A stretch of DNA of 64,000 bases from Xanthobacteraceae bacterium. GTDB lineage: Bacteria; Pseudomonadota; Alphaproteobacteria; Rhizobiales; Xanthobacteraceae. A program made the position numbers and the translations under genes. The stretch covers positions 1 through 64,000 of the forward strand of contig JALHLQ010000009.1 in NCBI GenBank assembly GCA_022844485.1. Direction: 5' to 3'. Shown in pieces: positions 26,667 to 35,723 of the stretch; the first letter of the stretch is position 1, and each line of letters begins with the position of its first letter. Below the pieces are notes generated by a model, which saw nothing but the letters and a program-made list of their open reading frames with translations, made no database searches and was not told the DNA's origin.

Positions 26667-27101
26667 ATGCTGATTCTCGCGCGCTTTCTGATCGGTTTCG
26701 TCGCTGTCGTGACCATGGTGGGCTCGAACGTTTCGGACTGGAACAGAACCCACGTGTTCAGCGAGCTTTGGTCGCCGCATGCGCGCATGCACGGAGTATG
26801 GCTCGTTTTCTTGCTGACTCTGCTTTCGATCTTGTCGCTGTGGCTTGTGTCGGCGCGCAAGGCCCAACCGGATCGCAGCCTTATCGCGTGCCTGATCCAG
26901 GGCGTGCTGTGGGTTTCTTTTTTTCCTGCGCTGCTCGTTCCTGGCGCAACCACGCATGATCCGAGCCGGGCGCTCTTTCCAATCTTCGGGATCGAGCTCA
27001 ACGTCTATGGCGCGGCCGCCAATATCATCGTGCTGGCGGCGGCGTTGGTGATGATCCGACGGTCTCGATCTTCAATCGCCCCACCGTCGCCACAGTCCTA
27101 A
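26667..27101 (+). CDS. Small four-helix membrane protein
   Basis: 144 residues with four hydrophobic segments (about 2-20, 43-62, 75-95 and 110-128). Conserved-looking polar motifs lie between them: SDWNRTHVFSELWSPHARMH after helix 1 and GATTHDPSRALFP after helix 3. The repeated Asn/Thr/His pattern suggests a DUF6640-like family, but I am not certain. The function is unknown. It lies on the same strand between the methyltransferase gene and the GGDEF-EAL gene, with about 90 bases on each side, so it is probably separately expressed. Confidence 0.65.
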   Translation: MLILARFLIGFVAVVTMVGSNVSDWNRTHVFSELWSPHARMHGVWLVFLLTLLSILSLWLVSARKAQPDRSLIACLIQGVLWVSFFPALLVPGATTHDPSRALFPIFGIELNVYGAAANIIVLAAALVMIRRSRSSIAPPSPQS

Positions 27102-27192
27102 GCGAGGCGAATTCCATTGCCCTTCGTGCATCACCTCGTTACTCATCCTGAAGCACATTGAGGCGGGCTGCGGAGCCGGGAGGGTTGCCGTT

Positions 27193-30069
27193 TTGTTTCG
27201 TTTGCGCGCCGTTTTCGCGGCGGCACTTCTCGTCGTCGCGTGGGGTGGAGGGGAGGCCAGAGCGGTCGAAGCGGTGAATGTCCGCATCGATGCGCCCGCG
27301 ATTGATTTGACTGACGCCATCGAGCGCCAGCGCACCGAAACCGATCGCATCCAGGTCTCGACCGCGCCAGGCACCGACGGCATCGTCCGCCGCATCGAAG
27401 TGCGCGCCCGCGAAGGCAGCACGAATTGGGCCGTGTTTGCGCTCGTCAATAACAGCGACGAGCAGATCGACCGCCTGATTGTCGCGCCGCATTACCGCAT
27501 GGTGGACTCAGGGCTCATTTGGCCCGATCTCGGGCTGTCGCGCATCGTCAACATCACGCCGAGTTCAGGCGAACGGCCGGACCGGCAGGACTCCGCCAGC
27601 GCGGACATCTTCCGGATCACCCTCGACCCAGGCTCGATCATCACGCTGGTCGTGGAACTTCGCTCTGACAGATTGCCCCAGCTCTATCTGTGGGAGCCGG
27701 AGGCTTATAAGGACAAGATCAATTCCTTCACCCTCTACCACGGGATCGTCATCGGCATTGCGGGGCTGCTCGCGCTTTTCCTGACTATTCTGTTCGTGGT
27801 GAAGGGCAGCATCATGTTCCCCGCCGCCGCCGCGCTCGGCTGGGCCGTGCTCGCCTATATCGGCACTGATTTCGGGTTCTGGGGAAAGGTGTTCGACTTC
27901 TCGGCCGGCGTCGACAGGGTGTGGCGCGCCTCCGGCGAGGTGATCCTCGCGGCGACGCTGATCGTCTTTCTCTTCGCCTATCTCAATCTCAATCGCTGGC
28001 ACGTGCGATACGTGCATATTACCGCGGGCTGGCTGGTGTTTCTGGGCGCGCTCGTCGCGGTCGCGCTTTTCGATCCTGCGGTTGCGTCGGGCATTGCGCG
28101 CGTCTCGCTCGGCCTGGTCTCGGTGTTCGGATTCGGCCTGATCGTCTATCTCGCAACACATGGTTTCGACCGCGCGGTGCTGCTCATACCGACATGGCTT
28201 CTGCTTGTCTTCTGGGTCTTCGCAGCGGCGCTCACGGTCAATGGGATGATTACGAACGACATCGTGGCGCCGGCTCTACTCGGCGGCCTTGTGCTGATCG
28301 TGATGCTGATCGGGTTTACAGTGATGCAGCATGCCTTTGCCGGCGGCAACGCCACTGGCATCGTGTCCGACATGGAACGGCGTGCGCTCGCACTCACCGG
28401 CGCGGGTGATCTGATCTGGGACTGGGATGTCTCATCGGACAAGGTGTTTACGAGCCCGGAAACAGAACACCTGCTCGGATTGAAGCGCGGCGCGCTGGAA
28501 GGCTCGGCGGCGAAATGGCTCGATGTGTTGCATCCGCTCGATCGTGACCGCTTCCGCACCGCACTCGACGGCATCATCGATCAGCGGCGCGGGCGGCTGT
28601 CGCAGGATTTCCGCCTGCGGACTGCGGACGGCCATTATTTGTGGTTTGCACTGAAGGCGCGACCGGTGGTCGGAACCGACGGCGAAGTGGTTCGGCTGGT
28701 CGGCACGCTTGCGGACGTGACCGAGGTCAGAACGGCGGAAGAGCGGCTGCTCCACGATGCCGTGCACGACAATCTCACCGGCTTGCCCAACCGTGAGCTT
28801 TTTCTCGACCGCCTCGATGCGGCGCTTGGTTTTGCCAAAGTGAACCCGGTGATCCGCCCGACGGTGATCGTGATCGATCTCGACCGTTTCAAGCAAGTCA
28901 ATGATTCGGTCGGAATGGCGGTGGGAGATTCGATTCTCCTGACGCTGGCGCGGCGGCTCGGACGGCTGCTGAAGGCGCAGGACACTTTGGCGCGGCTCTC
29001 GGGCGATCAGTTCGGCCTGCTCCTCCTCTCCGAAAGAGAGCCGGAGCGGATCACCGCCTTCGCGGACACGATCCGCAAAGCGCTCCGCGCGCCGATGGCC
29101 TTCAACGACCGCGAGATTCTGCTCACGGCCTCGATCGGACTCGCGCTCGCCGATGATACGGCGAAGAAGGACGAAATACTCAAGGACGCCGAGCTCGCGA
29201 TGTACCACGCCAAGCGCATCGGCGGCGATCGCATCGAAGTGTTCAAGCCGGCCATGCGAGCGCGAAAATCCGACCGCCTATCGATGGAAACCGATTTGCG
29301 GCGCGCCCTCGAACGCAACGAATTGAGCGTGCTTTATCAGCCGATCGTGTGGCTCGAGGATCGCTCGATCGCCGGTTTTGAAGCGCTGGTCCGCTGGGAT
29401 CATCCCAAGATGGGACGTCTGTCGCCGTCGGAATTCATTTCGCTCGCCGAAGAAATCGGAGTCATCGTCGAACTCGGCGTCTTCGTGCTCGATACGGCCG
29501 CCCGACAGCTTGCCGCCTGGCAACGAGCGGTCCGCAGCCGCTACCCGATCTTTGTCAGCGTGAACGTATCGTCGCGGCAGCTTCTGCGGCATGACTTCAT
29601 CCAAGACCTTCGCACCGTGCTTTCTCGTACGGCGCTCGCGCGCGGGACGCTGAAGCTCGAGCTCACGGAATCGCTGGTGATGGAAAATCCGGAATATGCC
29701 GCACAGATGCTCGCCCGCATGCGCGAACTCGGGGCGGGCCTTGCGTTGGACGATTTCGGCACAGGCCATTCATCGCTAGCCTATCTGCAGCGCTTTCCGT
29801 TCGACACGATCAAAATCGACCAGTCCTTTGTGCGGATGAGCGGGAAAGGAAAACGGCCGGTGATCCTGCGCTCGATCATCGCCCTCGCCCATGACCTCGG
29901 GATGGAAGTCGTGGCCGAAGGGGCGGAAAGCGATTCCGACGCGATCGAGCTCTACCAGATGGGCTGCGAATACGCCCAGGGTTACGCGTTCGGTGAGCCG
30001 ATGACGGCGGAAGAAACCATGAAGCTGCTCATGGTCGACCACCATGAACCCGTGCGCGAGCAGCTTTGA
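27193..30069 (+). CDS. Membrane GGDEF-EAL protein with periplasmic sensor, 7TM and PAS domains
   Basis: 958 residues starting at a TTG. Order: signal peptide (1-27), a periplasmic beta-sandwich of the 7TMR-DISMED2 type (about 45-180), seven membrane helices (180-395), a PAS domain (400-515, GDLIWDWDVSSDKVF and WLDVLHPLDRDRF), a GGDEF domain (520-690) and an EAL domain (700-950). The cyclase motif is altered to SGDQF (603-607). The phosphodiesterase site looks complete: EALVRW at 730, NVSSRQL, LELTES, DDFGTGHSS, IKIDQSF and QGYAFGEP. It likely degrades c-di-GMP in response to a periplasmic signal, with the GGDEF domain perhaps a GTP sensor. Confidence 0.9.
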   Translation: MFRLRAVFAAALLVVAWGGGEARAVEAVNVRIDAPAIDLTDAIERQRTETDRIQVSTAPGTDGIVRRIEVRAREGSTNWAVFALVNNSDEQIDRLIVAPHYRMVDSGLIWPDLGLSRIVNITPSSGERPDRQDSASADIFRITLDPGSIITLVVELRSDRLPQLYLWEPEAYKDKINSFTLYHGIVIGIAGLLALFLTILFVVKGSIMFPAAAALGWAVLAYIGTDFGFWGKVFDFSAGVDRVWRASGEVILAATLIVFLFAYLNLNRWHVRYVHITAGWLVFLGALVAVALFDPAVASGIARVSLGLVSVFGFGLIVYLATHGFDRAVLLIPTWLLLVFWVFAAALTVNGMITNDIVAPALLGGLVLIVMLIGFTVMQHAFAGGNATGIVSDMERRALALTGAGDLIWDWDVSSDKVFTSPETEHLLGLKRGALEGSAAKWLDVLHPLDRDRFRTALDGIIDQRRGRLSQDFRLRTADGHYLWFALKARPVVGTDGEVVRLVGTLADVTEVRTAEERLLHDAVHDNLTGLPNRELFLDRLDAALGFAKVNPVIRPTVIVIDLDRFKQVNDSVGMAVGDSILLTLARRLGRLLKAQDTLARLSGDQFGLLLLSEREPERITAFADTIRKALRAPMAFNDREILLTASIGLALADDTAKKDEILKDAELAMYHAKRIGGDRIEVFKPAMRARKSDRLSMETDLRRALERNELSVLYQPIVWLEDRSIAGFEALVRWDHPKMGRLSPSEFISLAEEIGVIVELGVFVLDTAARQLAAWQRAVRSRYPIFVSVNVSSRQLLRHDFIQDLRTVLSRTALARGTLKLELTESLVMENPEYAAQMLARMRELGAGLALDDFGTGHSSLAYLQRFPFDTIKIDQSFVRMSGKGKRPVILRSIIALAHDLGMEVVAEGAESDSDAIELYQMGCEYAQGYAFGEPMTAEETMKLLMVDHHEPVREQL

Positions 30070-30079
30070 GCGGGATTGG

Positions 30080-30703
30080 TCAGGCGTGTCCGGCTTGACT
30101 GGACAGCATTGCGAGGTCGACGCCGAGCTTACGCAGCGCACGCTCGTACTTGGTCTCGGGTCTCGCATCGAAAATGAGGTCGGCGTCAGCGGAGCAGTGG
30201 AGCCACCCGTTCTGCTGGATTTCGTTCTCCAACTGGCCTGGAGCCCAACCGGCATAGCCCAGGGCAAGGACGGCGCTGGATGGGCCCTCGCCGGTGGCAA
30301 TCGCCTTGAGAATGTCGAGCGTCGCCGTGAGACAAATACCGTCGTCGATCGGCAAGGTCGAACTTTCGATGAAAAAGTCGCTGGAATGCAGCACGAAGCC
30401 GCGCCCCGTTTCGACCGGTCCGCCTTTCAGCACCTTGACGGTTTCGGCACGCGAAGGAAGCTGGATCAGCCTGGTGGCAGGAATAACTTCAAGCTGAACA
30501 AGAAGATCAGGGAAGGTAATGTTGGCCGCCGGCTGGTTCACGACGATGCCCATCGCGCCCTCAGAGGAGTGGGCGCAGATATAGATCAACGTCCGGCTGA
30601 AACGGTCGTCGCGCATGCTTGGCATGGCGATGATCATTTGACCGTCAAGGTAGCCGCGCACAGTCGGCTCCCCGCTTTCGATTATCGGGCGGATCGCTTT
30701 CAT
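30080..30703 (-). CDS. YqgE/AlgH family protein
   Basis: 207 residues of the UPF0301 (YqgE/AlgH) family, whose biochemical role is unsettled. Conserved blocks are [48 protein letters not shown] and [16 protein letters not shown] 30703 is chosen; a TTG one codon upstream is an alternative. It converges on the GGDEF-EAL gene with a 10-base gap, and is divergent from the DsbD-like gene. Confidence 0.9.
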   Translation of the reverse strand: MKAIRPIIESGEPTVRGYLDGQMIIAMPSMRDDRFSRTLIYICAHSSEGAMGIVVNQPAANITFPDLLVQLEVIPATRLIQLPSRAETVKVLKGGPVETGRGFVLHSSDFFIESSTLPIDDGICLTATLDILKAIATGEGPSSAVLALGYAGWAPGQLENEIQQNGWLHCSADADLIFDARPETKYERALRKLGVDLAMLSSQAGHA

Positions 30704-30820
30704 CAAGGCGACTCTACTCCGAAACGCTTAATCCTGAGAAATGAAACTTAAGTAAGCTTCACCCACGGATCACGACGTTTTTAGTGGTACGTGTCCTCAG
30801 AGCAAATTATTCGAGCCCAT

Positions 30821-31684
30821 ATGGTTCCCGTGAACGTTACCAAGATTGTTGGCATGCTTTGTGCCGCGGGCGGTTGCTGGGGCTTTGCCCTCTTCGCGCC
30901 CGATTTTGCGCGCGCCGCGGATGCCTCCGCGTGGGTGGGCGATCAGCGCGCCGCAGTGCGTCTGATCGCGGGCCGGGCAGGGGCGGACGGCGGCACAGTC
31001 GTTCGCCGCGCCGGGGTCGAGATGAAGCTTGCCCCGGGCTGGAAGACCTATTGGCGCTACCCCGGAGATGCCGGGATGCCGCCGCGCTTTGCCTTCGATG
31101 ATTCGGAAAACGTGCAGTCGACCACGGTCTTGTGGCCTGCGCCGCTCAAGTTCTCCGATGCCTCGGGTACTTCGATCGGTTACAAGGATGCCGTCATTTT
31201 TCCCATTCGTGTATTCCCGCGCGATCCGGCCAAGCCGGTGCGCTTGCGGCTCGCGCTTGATTACGCAATTTGCGAACAGATTTGCGTTCCGGCGGAAGCA
31301 AAGCTCGAACTCGTGCTCGGGACCGGCGGCTTCGCGGAGGCTCTCGCCGCAAGCGAGGCGCGGGTGCCGCGGCGGGCCAAACTCGGAGACAGCGACCCCT
31401 TGTCGATCAAGCGCATCGGCCGCGAACAGGGGCCGAGCGGTCCGCGCGTGACAGTCGACGTGGTCGCGCCTCGATCCGCGCGGGTCGAACTCTTTGCCGA
31501 GGGACCGAACCATGGCTGGGCTTTGCCTGTCCCAGCGCTCGTCGGGGCCGGGGAGAGCGGTGTGCGACAATTTGCCTTTGACCTCGATGGGTTACCGGCG
31601 GGGGCCAAGGCCGATGGCGCGGTACTGACGCTGACCGCGGTTGCGGGCGATGACGCTATTGAGGTCTCGGCCCCGCTCGACTAA
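30821..31684 (+). CDS. Periplasmic DsbD N-domain-like protein (stand-alone)
   Basis: 287 residues. A signal peptide (VTKIVGMLCAAGGCWGFALFAPDFARA) is followed by a DsbD-alpha-type immunoglobulin-like domain (PF11412). It contains APGWKTYWRYPGDAGMPP and the Cys pair C151-EQI-C155 in AICEQICVPAE, as in the periplasmic domain of the electron-transfer protein DsbD. The membrane and thioredoxin domains of full DsbD are absent. It probably receives reducing power from a separate CcdA-like membrane protein. ATG 30821 is preferred over GTG 30791. A peroxiredoxin gene follows 71 bases later on the same strand. Confidence 0.82.
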   Translation: MVPVNVTKIVGMLCAAGGCWGFALFAPDFARAADASAWVGDQRAAVRLIAGRAGADGGTVVRRAGVEMKLAPGWKTYWRYPGDAGMPPRFAFDDSENVQSTTVLWPAPLKFSDASGTSIGYKDAVIFPIRVFPRDPAKPVRLRLALDYAICEQICVPAEAKLELVLGTGGFAEALAASEARVPRRAKLGDSDPLSIKRIGREQGPSGPRVTVDVVAPRSARVELFAEGPNHGWALPVPALVGAGESGVRQFAFDLDGLPAGAKADGAVLTLTAVAGDDAIEVSAPLD

Positions 31685-31755
31685 AGGCACAAGCTCGGTT
31701 TCTCTGGAAGCCAGCCTTCCGCTCAAAGCCATCTCAACAAGCGAGGAATTGTGCC

Positions 31756-32241
31756 ATGACGATCAAGGTCGGCGACCGCCTCCCCGAGGCGACATTCCGG
31801 GTGATGACGCCCGATGGACCGGCTCCGAAAACCACCGACGAGTTGTTCAAAGGAAAGAAAGCCGTTCTGTTCGCGGTGCCGGGGGCTTTTACCCCGACCT
31901 GTCACAAGAACCACCTTCCCGGGTTTCTGCAGCAGGAGGCCGAGTTCAAGAAGAAGGGGATCGACACAATCTACGTGACCGGCGTCAACGACGTGTTTGT
32001 CATGGACGCGTGGAAGAAAGCTACGAGCGCCGAGGGCAAGATCGAGTTCTTGTCGGACGGAAACGGCGACTTCGCGAAAGCCATCGGGCTCTTCCTCGAT
32101 GCCTCGGGCGCGGGTCTTGGGCTGCGTTCCAAACGCTATGCGATGCTGGTCGACGACAAGGTCGTGAAAGCGGTCAATGTCGAAGACGCGCCGGGCAAGG
32201 CTGACGTCTCCAGTGCGGACAACCTGCTGAAGCAATTGTGA
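31756..32241 (+). CDS. Peroxiredoxin, Prx5/AhpE-like (1-Cys type site)
   Basis: 161 residues of the Prx5 family of atypical peroxiredoxins, which reduce hydroperoxides with thiol reductants. The peroxidatic cysteine is Cys49 in PGAFTPTCHKNHLPG. The conserved FLSDGNGDFAKAIGL block and the catalytic Arg in LRSKRYAMLVDD are present. I see no second conserved Cys, so glutathione/glutaredoxin or thioredoxin would resolve it. It follows the DsbD-like gene, a redox-themed neighbourhood, and converges on rnhA. Confidence 0.92.
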   Translation: MTIKVGDRLPEATFRVMTPDGPAPKTTDELFKGKKAVLFAVPGAFTPTCHKNHLPGFLQQEAEFKKKGIDTIYVTGVNDVFVMDAWKKATSAEGKIEFLSDGNGDFAKAIGLFLDASGAGLGLRSKRYAMLVDDKVVKAVNVEDAPGKADVSSADNLLKQL

Positions 32242-32266
32242 TCCGCGGCAAGGGAAGGGCGGCGGA

Positions 32267-32749
32267 TCAGGTGCGGCTCCCTTTCCCAACACGGGACCCA
32301 GGCTGCTCTGCCTTCCGCGCCTCCTTGAGGCCCTCGCGCGCCAATTCGTCGGCGCGCTCGTTCATGTCGTGGCCGGCATGGCCGCGCACCCAGTGCCAGT
32401 GCACCTCGTGATGGTGAAGGGCCGTATCCAGTCGTTGCCATAAATCGGCATTCTTGACCGGCTTCTTCTCCGCAGTGCGCCAGCCGTTGCGCTTCCACGT
32501 CTTGATCCAGGACGTGATCCCGTTGCGCAGGTATTGGCTGTCCGTGTGAATGTCGACCGCGCAGGGGCGCTTCAGGCTTTCCAATGCGGAGATCGCGGCC
32601 ATCAGCTCCATGCGGTTGTTGGTCGTGTGTCCTTCGCCGCCTTTGAGCTCCTTCTTGTGATCGTTCCACTCGAGGATCGCGCCCCAGCCGCCGGGGCCGG
32701 GATTGCCCGAGCATGCGCCGTCCGTGTGGATCGTGATGCGCTCGCTCAC
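32267..32749 (-). CDS. rnhA: Ribonuclease HI
   Basis: 160 residues, the normal length. It cleaves RNA in RNA-DNA hybrids. The acidic catalytic residues are Asp10 ([16 protein letters not shown]), Glu48 (NNRMELMA), Asp70 (HTDSQYL) and Asp134 (NERADELA), with the flexible-loop His in [10 protein letters not shown]. The C-terminal 20 residues are a basic tail. Its start overlaps the thrB stop codon by four bases, so the two are translationally coupled. The order ispH-thrB-rnhA is common in Rhizobiales. Confidence 0.96.
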   Translation of the reverse strand: MSERITIHTDGACSGNPGPGGWGAILEWNDHKKELKGGEGHTTNNRMELMAAISALESLKRPCAVDIHTDSQYLRNGITSWIKTWKRNGWRTAEKKPVKNADLWQRLDTALHHHEVHWHWVRGHAGHDMNERADELAREGLKEARKAEQPGSRVGKGSRT

Positions 32750-33711
32750 GCGTCAATCCCATAATCGCGGCAGCTTTCGACCGATTGATGGAAGCGCAGC
32801 TTGCGGAAATATTCGAGCGGGTCTTTGGGTTTCACAAGCGCCCCCAGAGGGACGTCGAGCCAATCGACAAGGCGGGTCAGCAAGAAGCGCAAAGCCGCGC
32901 CGCGCGCGAGCACCGGCATGGCATCGCATTCCTCGGCCGAGAGCGGGCGCACCCGCATGTAGCCCGACAAGAGGGCTTTGCCCTTGGTGACGTTGTAGGA
33001 ATGGTCCGGCTCGAAGCACCAGGCGTTGAGGCAGATCGCGACATCATAGGCGAGCGTATCCGTGCAGGCGAAATAGAAATCGATCAGTCCGGACAGCGCG
33101 CTGCCGAGAAAGAAGACATTGTCCGGAAAAAGGTCGGCATGGATGACGCCCTCGGGCAGCCCGCGCGGCCAGCGCTTTTTCAGAAACGCCAGTTCGTCTT
33201 CGATGGTCTGGCGCAAACTCGGCTGCACGCTGTCGGCCCGTTCGGCACAGGCATCGGTGAGCGGGGTCCATCCCGCGAGCGAGAGCGCGTTGACGCGCCG
33301 GAGCTTGAAATCCGCGCCGGCAAGATGGAGCTTGGCCAGCGCTTCGCCGACAGCTGAGCAGTGGGCTGCATGCGGTCGCCTGATCCACATGCCATCGAGA
33401 AACGTGACAATGGCGGCAGGCCGCCCGGCAACCTTGCCGAGCATCTGGCCTTTCTTGTTCTTGACCGGTTGCGGGCAGTTCAACCCGCGCGCGGCCAAGT
33501 GCTCCATCAGTCCAAGAAAGAACGGCAGGTCCTCTGCCGAGACCCTCTTTTCATAGAGCGTCAAGATGAAATAGCCGCGGCTTGTGTGCAGAAAGAAATT
33601 GGAGTTTTCGACGCCCTCGGCGATGCCCTTGTAGGCCAGCAGATCGCCGATGTCATAGCCGGCGAGAAAGGCGGACAAGTCCTCCGAGGCGACATCGGTG
33701 TAAACCGCCAT
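32746..33711 (-). CDS. thrB: Homoserine kinase (type II, APH-like fold)
   Basis: 321 residues. It phosphorylates homoserine in threonine biosynthesis. This is the alphaproteobacterial ThrB with an aminoglycoside-phosphotransferase fold, not the GHMP type. It starts [22 protein letters not shown]. The ATP site shows [11 protein letters not shown] and YFILTLYE; the catalytic loop [11 protein letters not shown] gives His191, Asp193 and Asn198; the metal motif is LIDFYFA (Asp211). It overlaps rnhA by four bases and is 165 bases from ispH; that gap holds nothing I recognise. Confidence 0.95.
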   Translation of the reverse strand: MAVYTDVASEDLSAFLAGYDIGDLLAYKGIAEGVENSNFFLHTSRGYFILTLYEKRVSAEDLPFFLGLMEHLAARGLNCPQPVKNKKGQMLGKVAGRPAAIVTFLDGMWIRRPHAAHCSAVGEALAKLHLAGADFKLRRVNALSLAGWTPLTDACAERADSVQPSLRQTIEDELAFLKKRWPRGLPEGVIHADLFPDNVFFLGSALSGLIDFYFACTDTLAYDVAICLNAWCFEPDHSYNVTKGKALLSGYMRVRPLSAEECDAMPVLARGAALRFLLTRLVDWLDVPLGALVKPKDPLEYFRKLRFHQSVESCRDYGIDA

Positions 33712-33876
33712 GCGATCTCCGATCGTATCGTACTGGCGCTAACGCGCGCGCGGCGGGCGCGTCAACCGAAATCCGGCCAGAGCTCGACCCAATCAGAGCG
33801 AATCGGGTGGGGGCCCTGGGCGCGGTCTCTGTCGCATGGTTTTGCGCCGTCCTGCCCCACCTGGCTGGGCCATGCC

Positions 33877-34845
33877 CTATTGCGCCGGCGTGGGATCGCG
33901 GAGGCGGCGGGGCAGGGGGAAGAACACGCTCTCGTCGGCGGTGGACACGGTTTCCACCGAGACCGCATAGCGGGCGGCGAAGGCGTCGATGATTTCCTCG
34001 ACGAGGATTTCCGGCGCGGACGCGCCCGCCGAAATGCCGAGCTTGCGAATATTTCCAAACTCAGACCAGTCGATGTCCTCCGCACGCTGCACCAACACGG
34101 CATTGGCGCAGCCTGCGCGCTCGGCGACCTCTTTCAAACGCTGCGAGTTGGACGAATTCGGCGCGCCAACAACGATCATGGCGTCGATCTGCGGGGCCAC
34201 GCGCTTGACCGCCTCCTGCCGATTGGTGGTCGCGTAGCAGATGTCTTCCTTGTGCGGGCCGACGATGGACGGAAATCGGGCTTTGAGGCAGGCGACGATC
34301 TCCGCGGTGTCGTCAATCGAAAGCGTCGTTTGGGTGACATAAGCAAGCTTGGAGGGATCACGGGGGATGAGTGCCGCGGCGTCGGCGACGGTCTCGACAA
34401 GCGTCACGGCGGCTTCGGGCAACTGCCCCATCGTGCCGATCACTTCCGGGTGCCCGGCGTGGCCGATGAGGAGAATGTCGCGCCCGCGGCGGTGGTGGAT
34501 TTCAGCTTCGCGATGAACCTTGGTGACGAGCGGACAGGTCGCATCGATGGCAAAGAGCTTTCGCCGCTCGGCGGATTGCGGGACCGACTTGGGTACGCCA
34601 TGGGCGGAGAAGATTACCGGAGCATCGGTGTCGGGCACCTCATCAAGCTCTTCGACGAAAACCGCGCCCTTGGCTTTGAGCCCTTCCACCACGTAGCGAT
34701 TGTGGACGATCTCATGCCGGACATAGACCGGCGGCCCGTATTGCGCGAGTGCCCGTTCCACGGTGTCGATAGCCCGCACCACCCCCGCGCAGAAGCCGCG
34801 CGGCGAGCACAGCAGGATCTTCAGCGGCGGTTTCGGCACGGTCAT
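33877..34845 (-). CDS. ispH: 4-hydroxy-3-methylbut-2-enyl diphosphate reductase
   Basis: 322 residues. It is the last enzyme of the MEP pathway, making IPP and DMAPP with a [4Fe-4S] cluster. Ligands are Cys13 ([16 protein letters not shown]), Cys104 ([11 protein letters not shown]) and Cys203 (ICYATTNRQ). The catalytic Glu134 is in [11 protein letters not shown]. Other blocks are [11 protein letters not shown] and [15 protein letters not shown] 34845 is chosen; an upstream TTG would add 13 unconserved residues. It is divergent from trcR. Confidence 0.95.
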   Translation of the reverse strand: MTVPKPPLKILLCSPRGFCAGVVRAIDTVERALAQYGPPVYVRHEIVHNRYVVEGLKAKGAVFVEELDEVPDTDAPVIFSAHGVPKSVPQSAERRKLFAIDATCPLVTKVHREAEIHHRRGRDILLIGHAGHPEVIGTMGQLPEAAVTLVETVADAAALIPRDPSKLAYVTQTTLSIDDTAEIVACLKARFPSIVGPHKEDICYATTNRQEAVKRVAPQIDAMIVVGAPNSSNSQRLKEVAERAGCANAVLVQRAEDIDWSEFGNIRKLGISAGASAPEILVEEIIDAFAARYAVSVETVSTADESVFFPLPRRLRDPTPAQ

Positions 34846-34906
34846 GGCCGGCCGGACATGGGGCTCGGGTGCCGGTTGTGTCAAGCGCTTGGGCCTGTCG
34901 ACGGGG

Positions 34907-34935
34907 TTGGACAGCCGTCCCGTAAGCCCTTATAT
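34907..34935 (+). promoter_or_regulatory. Probable sigma70-type promoter of trcR
   Basis: TTGGAC (34907-34912), a 17-base spacer, TTATAT (34930-34935). Spacing is ideal. It is about 75 bases upstream of the trcR start codon and faces the right way. Confidence 0.5.
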
Positions 34936-35013
34936 ACGGGTCACTTTCCCGTCATCATGGATGACAGATTGCTTCGCCCGCTGGGGGCGGGCGGAGCGCG
35001 AGGAGATTTTGCC

Positions 35014-35706
35014 ATGACGAACGCCCCGCTGATGCCCAAGGCGACAGCCGTCTGGCTCGTCGAGAATACGTCGCTCTCGTTCGATCAGATTGCCGACTTC
35101 TGCAAGTTGCACCCGCTCGAGGTGAAATCGATCGCCGACGGCGATGCCGCGCAGGGGATCAAGGGGCTCGATCCCATCCTGACCGGTCAGCTCACGCGCG
35201 AGCAGATCGAGCGGGCCGAGGCCGATCCGAGCGAAAGGCTCGAGCTTGCGAACCCGAAGGTCCGGCTGCCCGAGGCCAAACGCAAAACCGGGCCGCGTTA
35301 CACGCCGGTCTCGCGCCGGCAAGATCGCCCGAATGCCATCCTCTGGCTCCTGCGGAACCACCCTGAGCTGAAGGACAGCCAGATCATGCGGCTCGTCGGC
35401 ACGACGAAGTCCACGATCCAAGGCATCCGCGAGCGCACCCACTGGAACGCGGCGAACCTGGCGCCGATGGACCCCGTAACGCTCGGCCTGTGCTCGCAGC
35501 TCGAACTGGACCTCGAAGTGCAGCGGGCGGCGAAAGAGAAGCCGGCGCCGGCCGATCGCGGCTCGACGCTTCTGCCAGCCGAGGTCACGACGGCGCCGGA
35601 TGCCGAACCGGAGCCGACCAAGCCGGGCGGGGAACTGAACGTGGAAGCCGTTTTCGCCAAGCTGAAGCAAATCGGCGGCAAGGGCGAACGCGAGGAGGAG
35701 CGCTAG
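35014..35706 (+). CDS. trcR: Cell-cycle transcriptional regulator TrcR (DUF1013)
   Basis: 230 residues of the DUF1013 family. Caulobacter TrcR tracks with RNA polymerase and helps cell-cycle transcription, including ctrA. Family blocks are the N-terminal PKATAVWLVENTSLSFDQIADFC, EVKSIADGD, the central RQDRPNAILWLLRNHPELKD, and the helix-turn-helix-like QIMRLVGTTKSTIQGIRERTHWN. The C-terminal 50 residues are Pro/Glu rich and end in a charged helix. A GAGGAG nine bases upstream supports ATG 35014, although the frame is open far upstream. A promoter lies at 34907-34935. Confidence 0.9.
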   Translation: MTNAPLMPKATAVWLVENTSLSFDQIADFCKLHPLEVKSIADGDAAQGIKGLDPILTGQLTREQIERAEADPSERLELANPKVRLPEAKRKTGPRYTPVSRRQDRPNAILWLLRNHPELKDSQIMRLVGTTKSTIQGIRERTHWNAANLAPMDPVTLGLCSQLELDLEVQRAAKEKPAPADRGSTLLPAEVTTAPDAEPEPTKPGGELNVEAVFAKLKQIGGKGEREEER

Positions 35707-35723
35707 CTTTTCGGAATCGCGCG

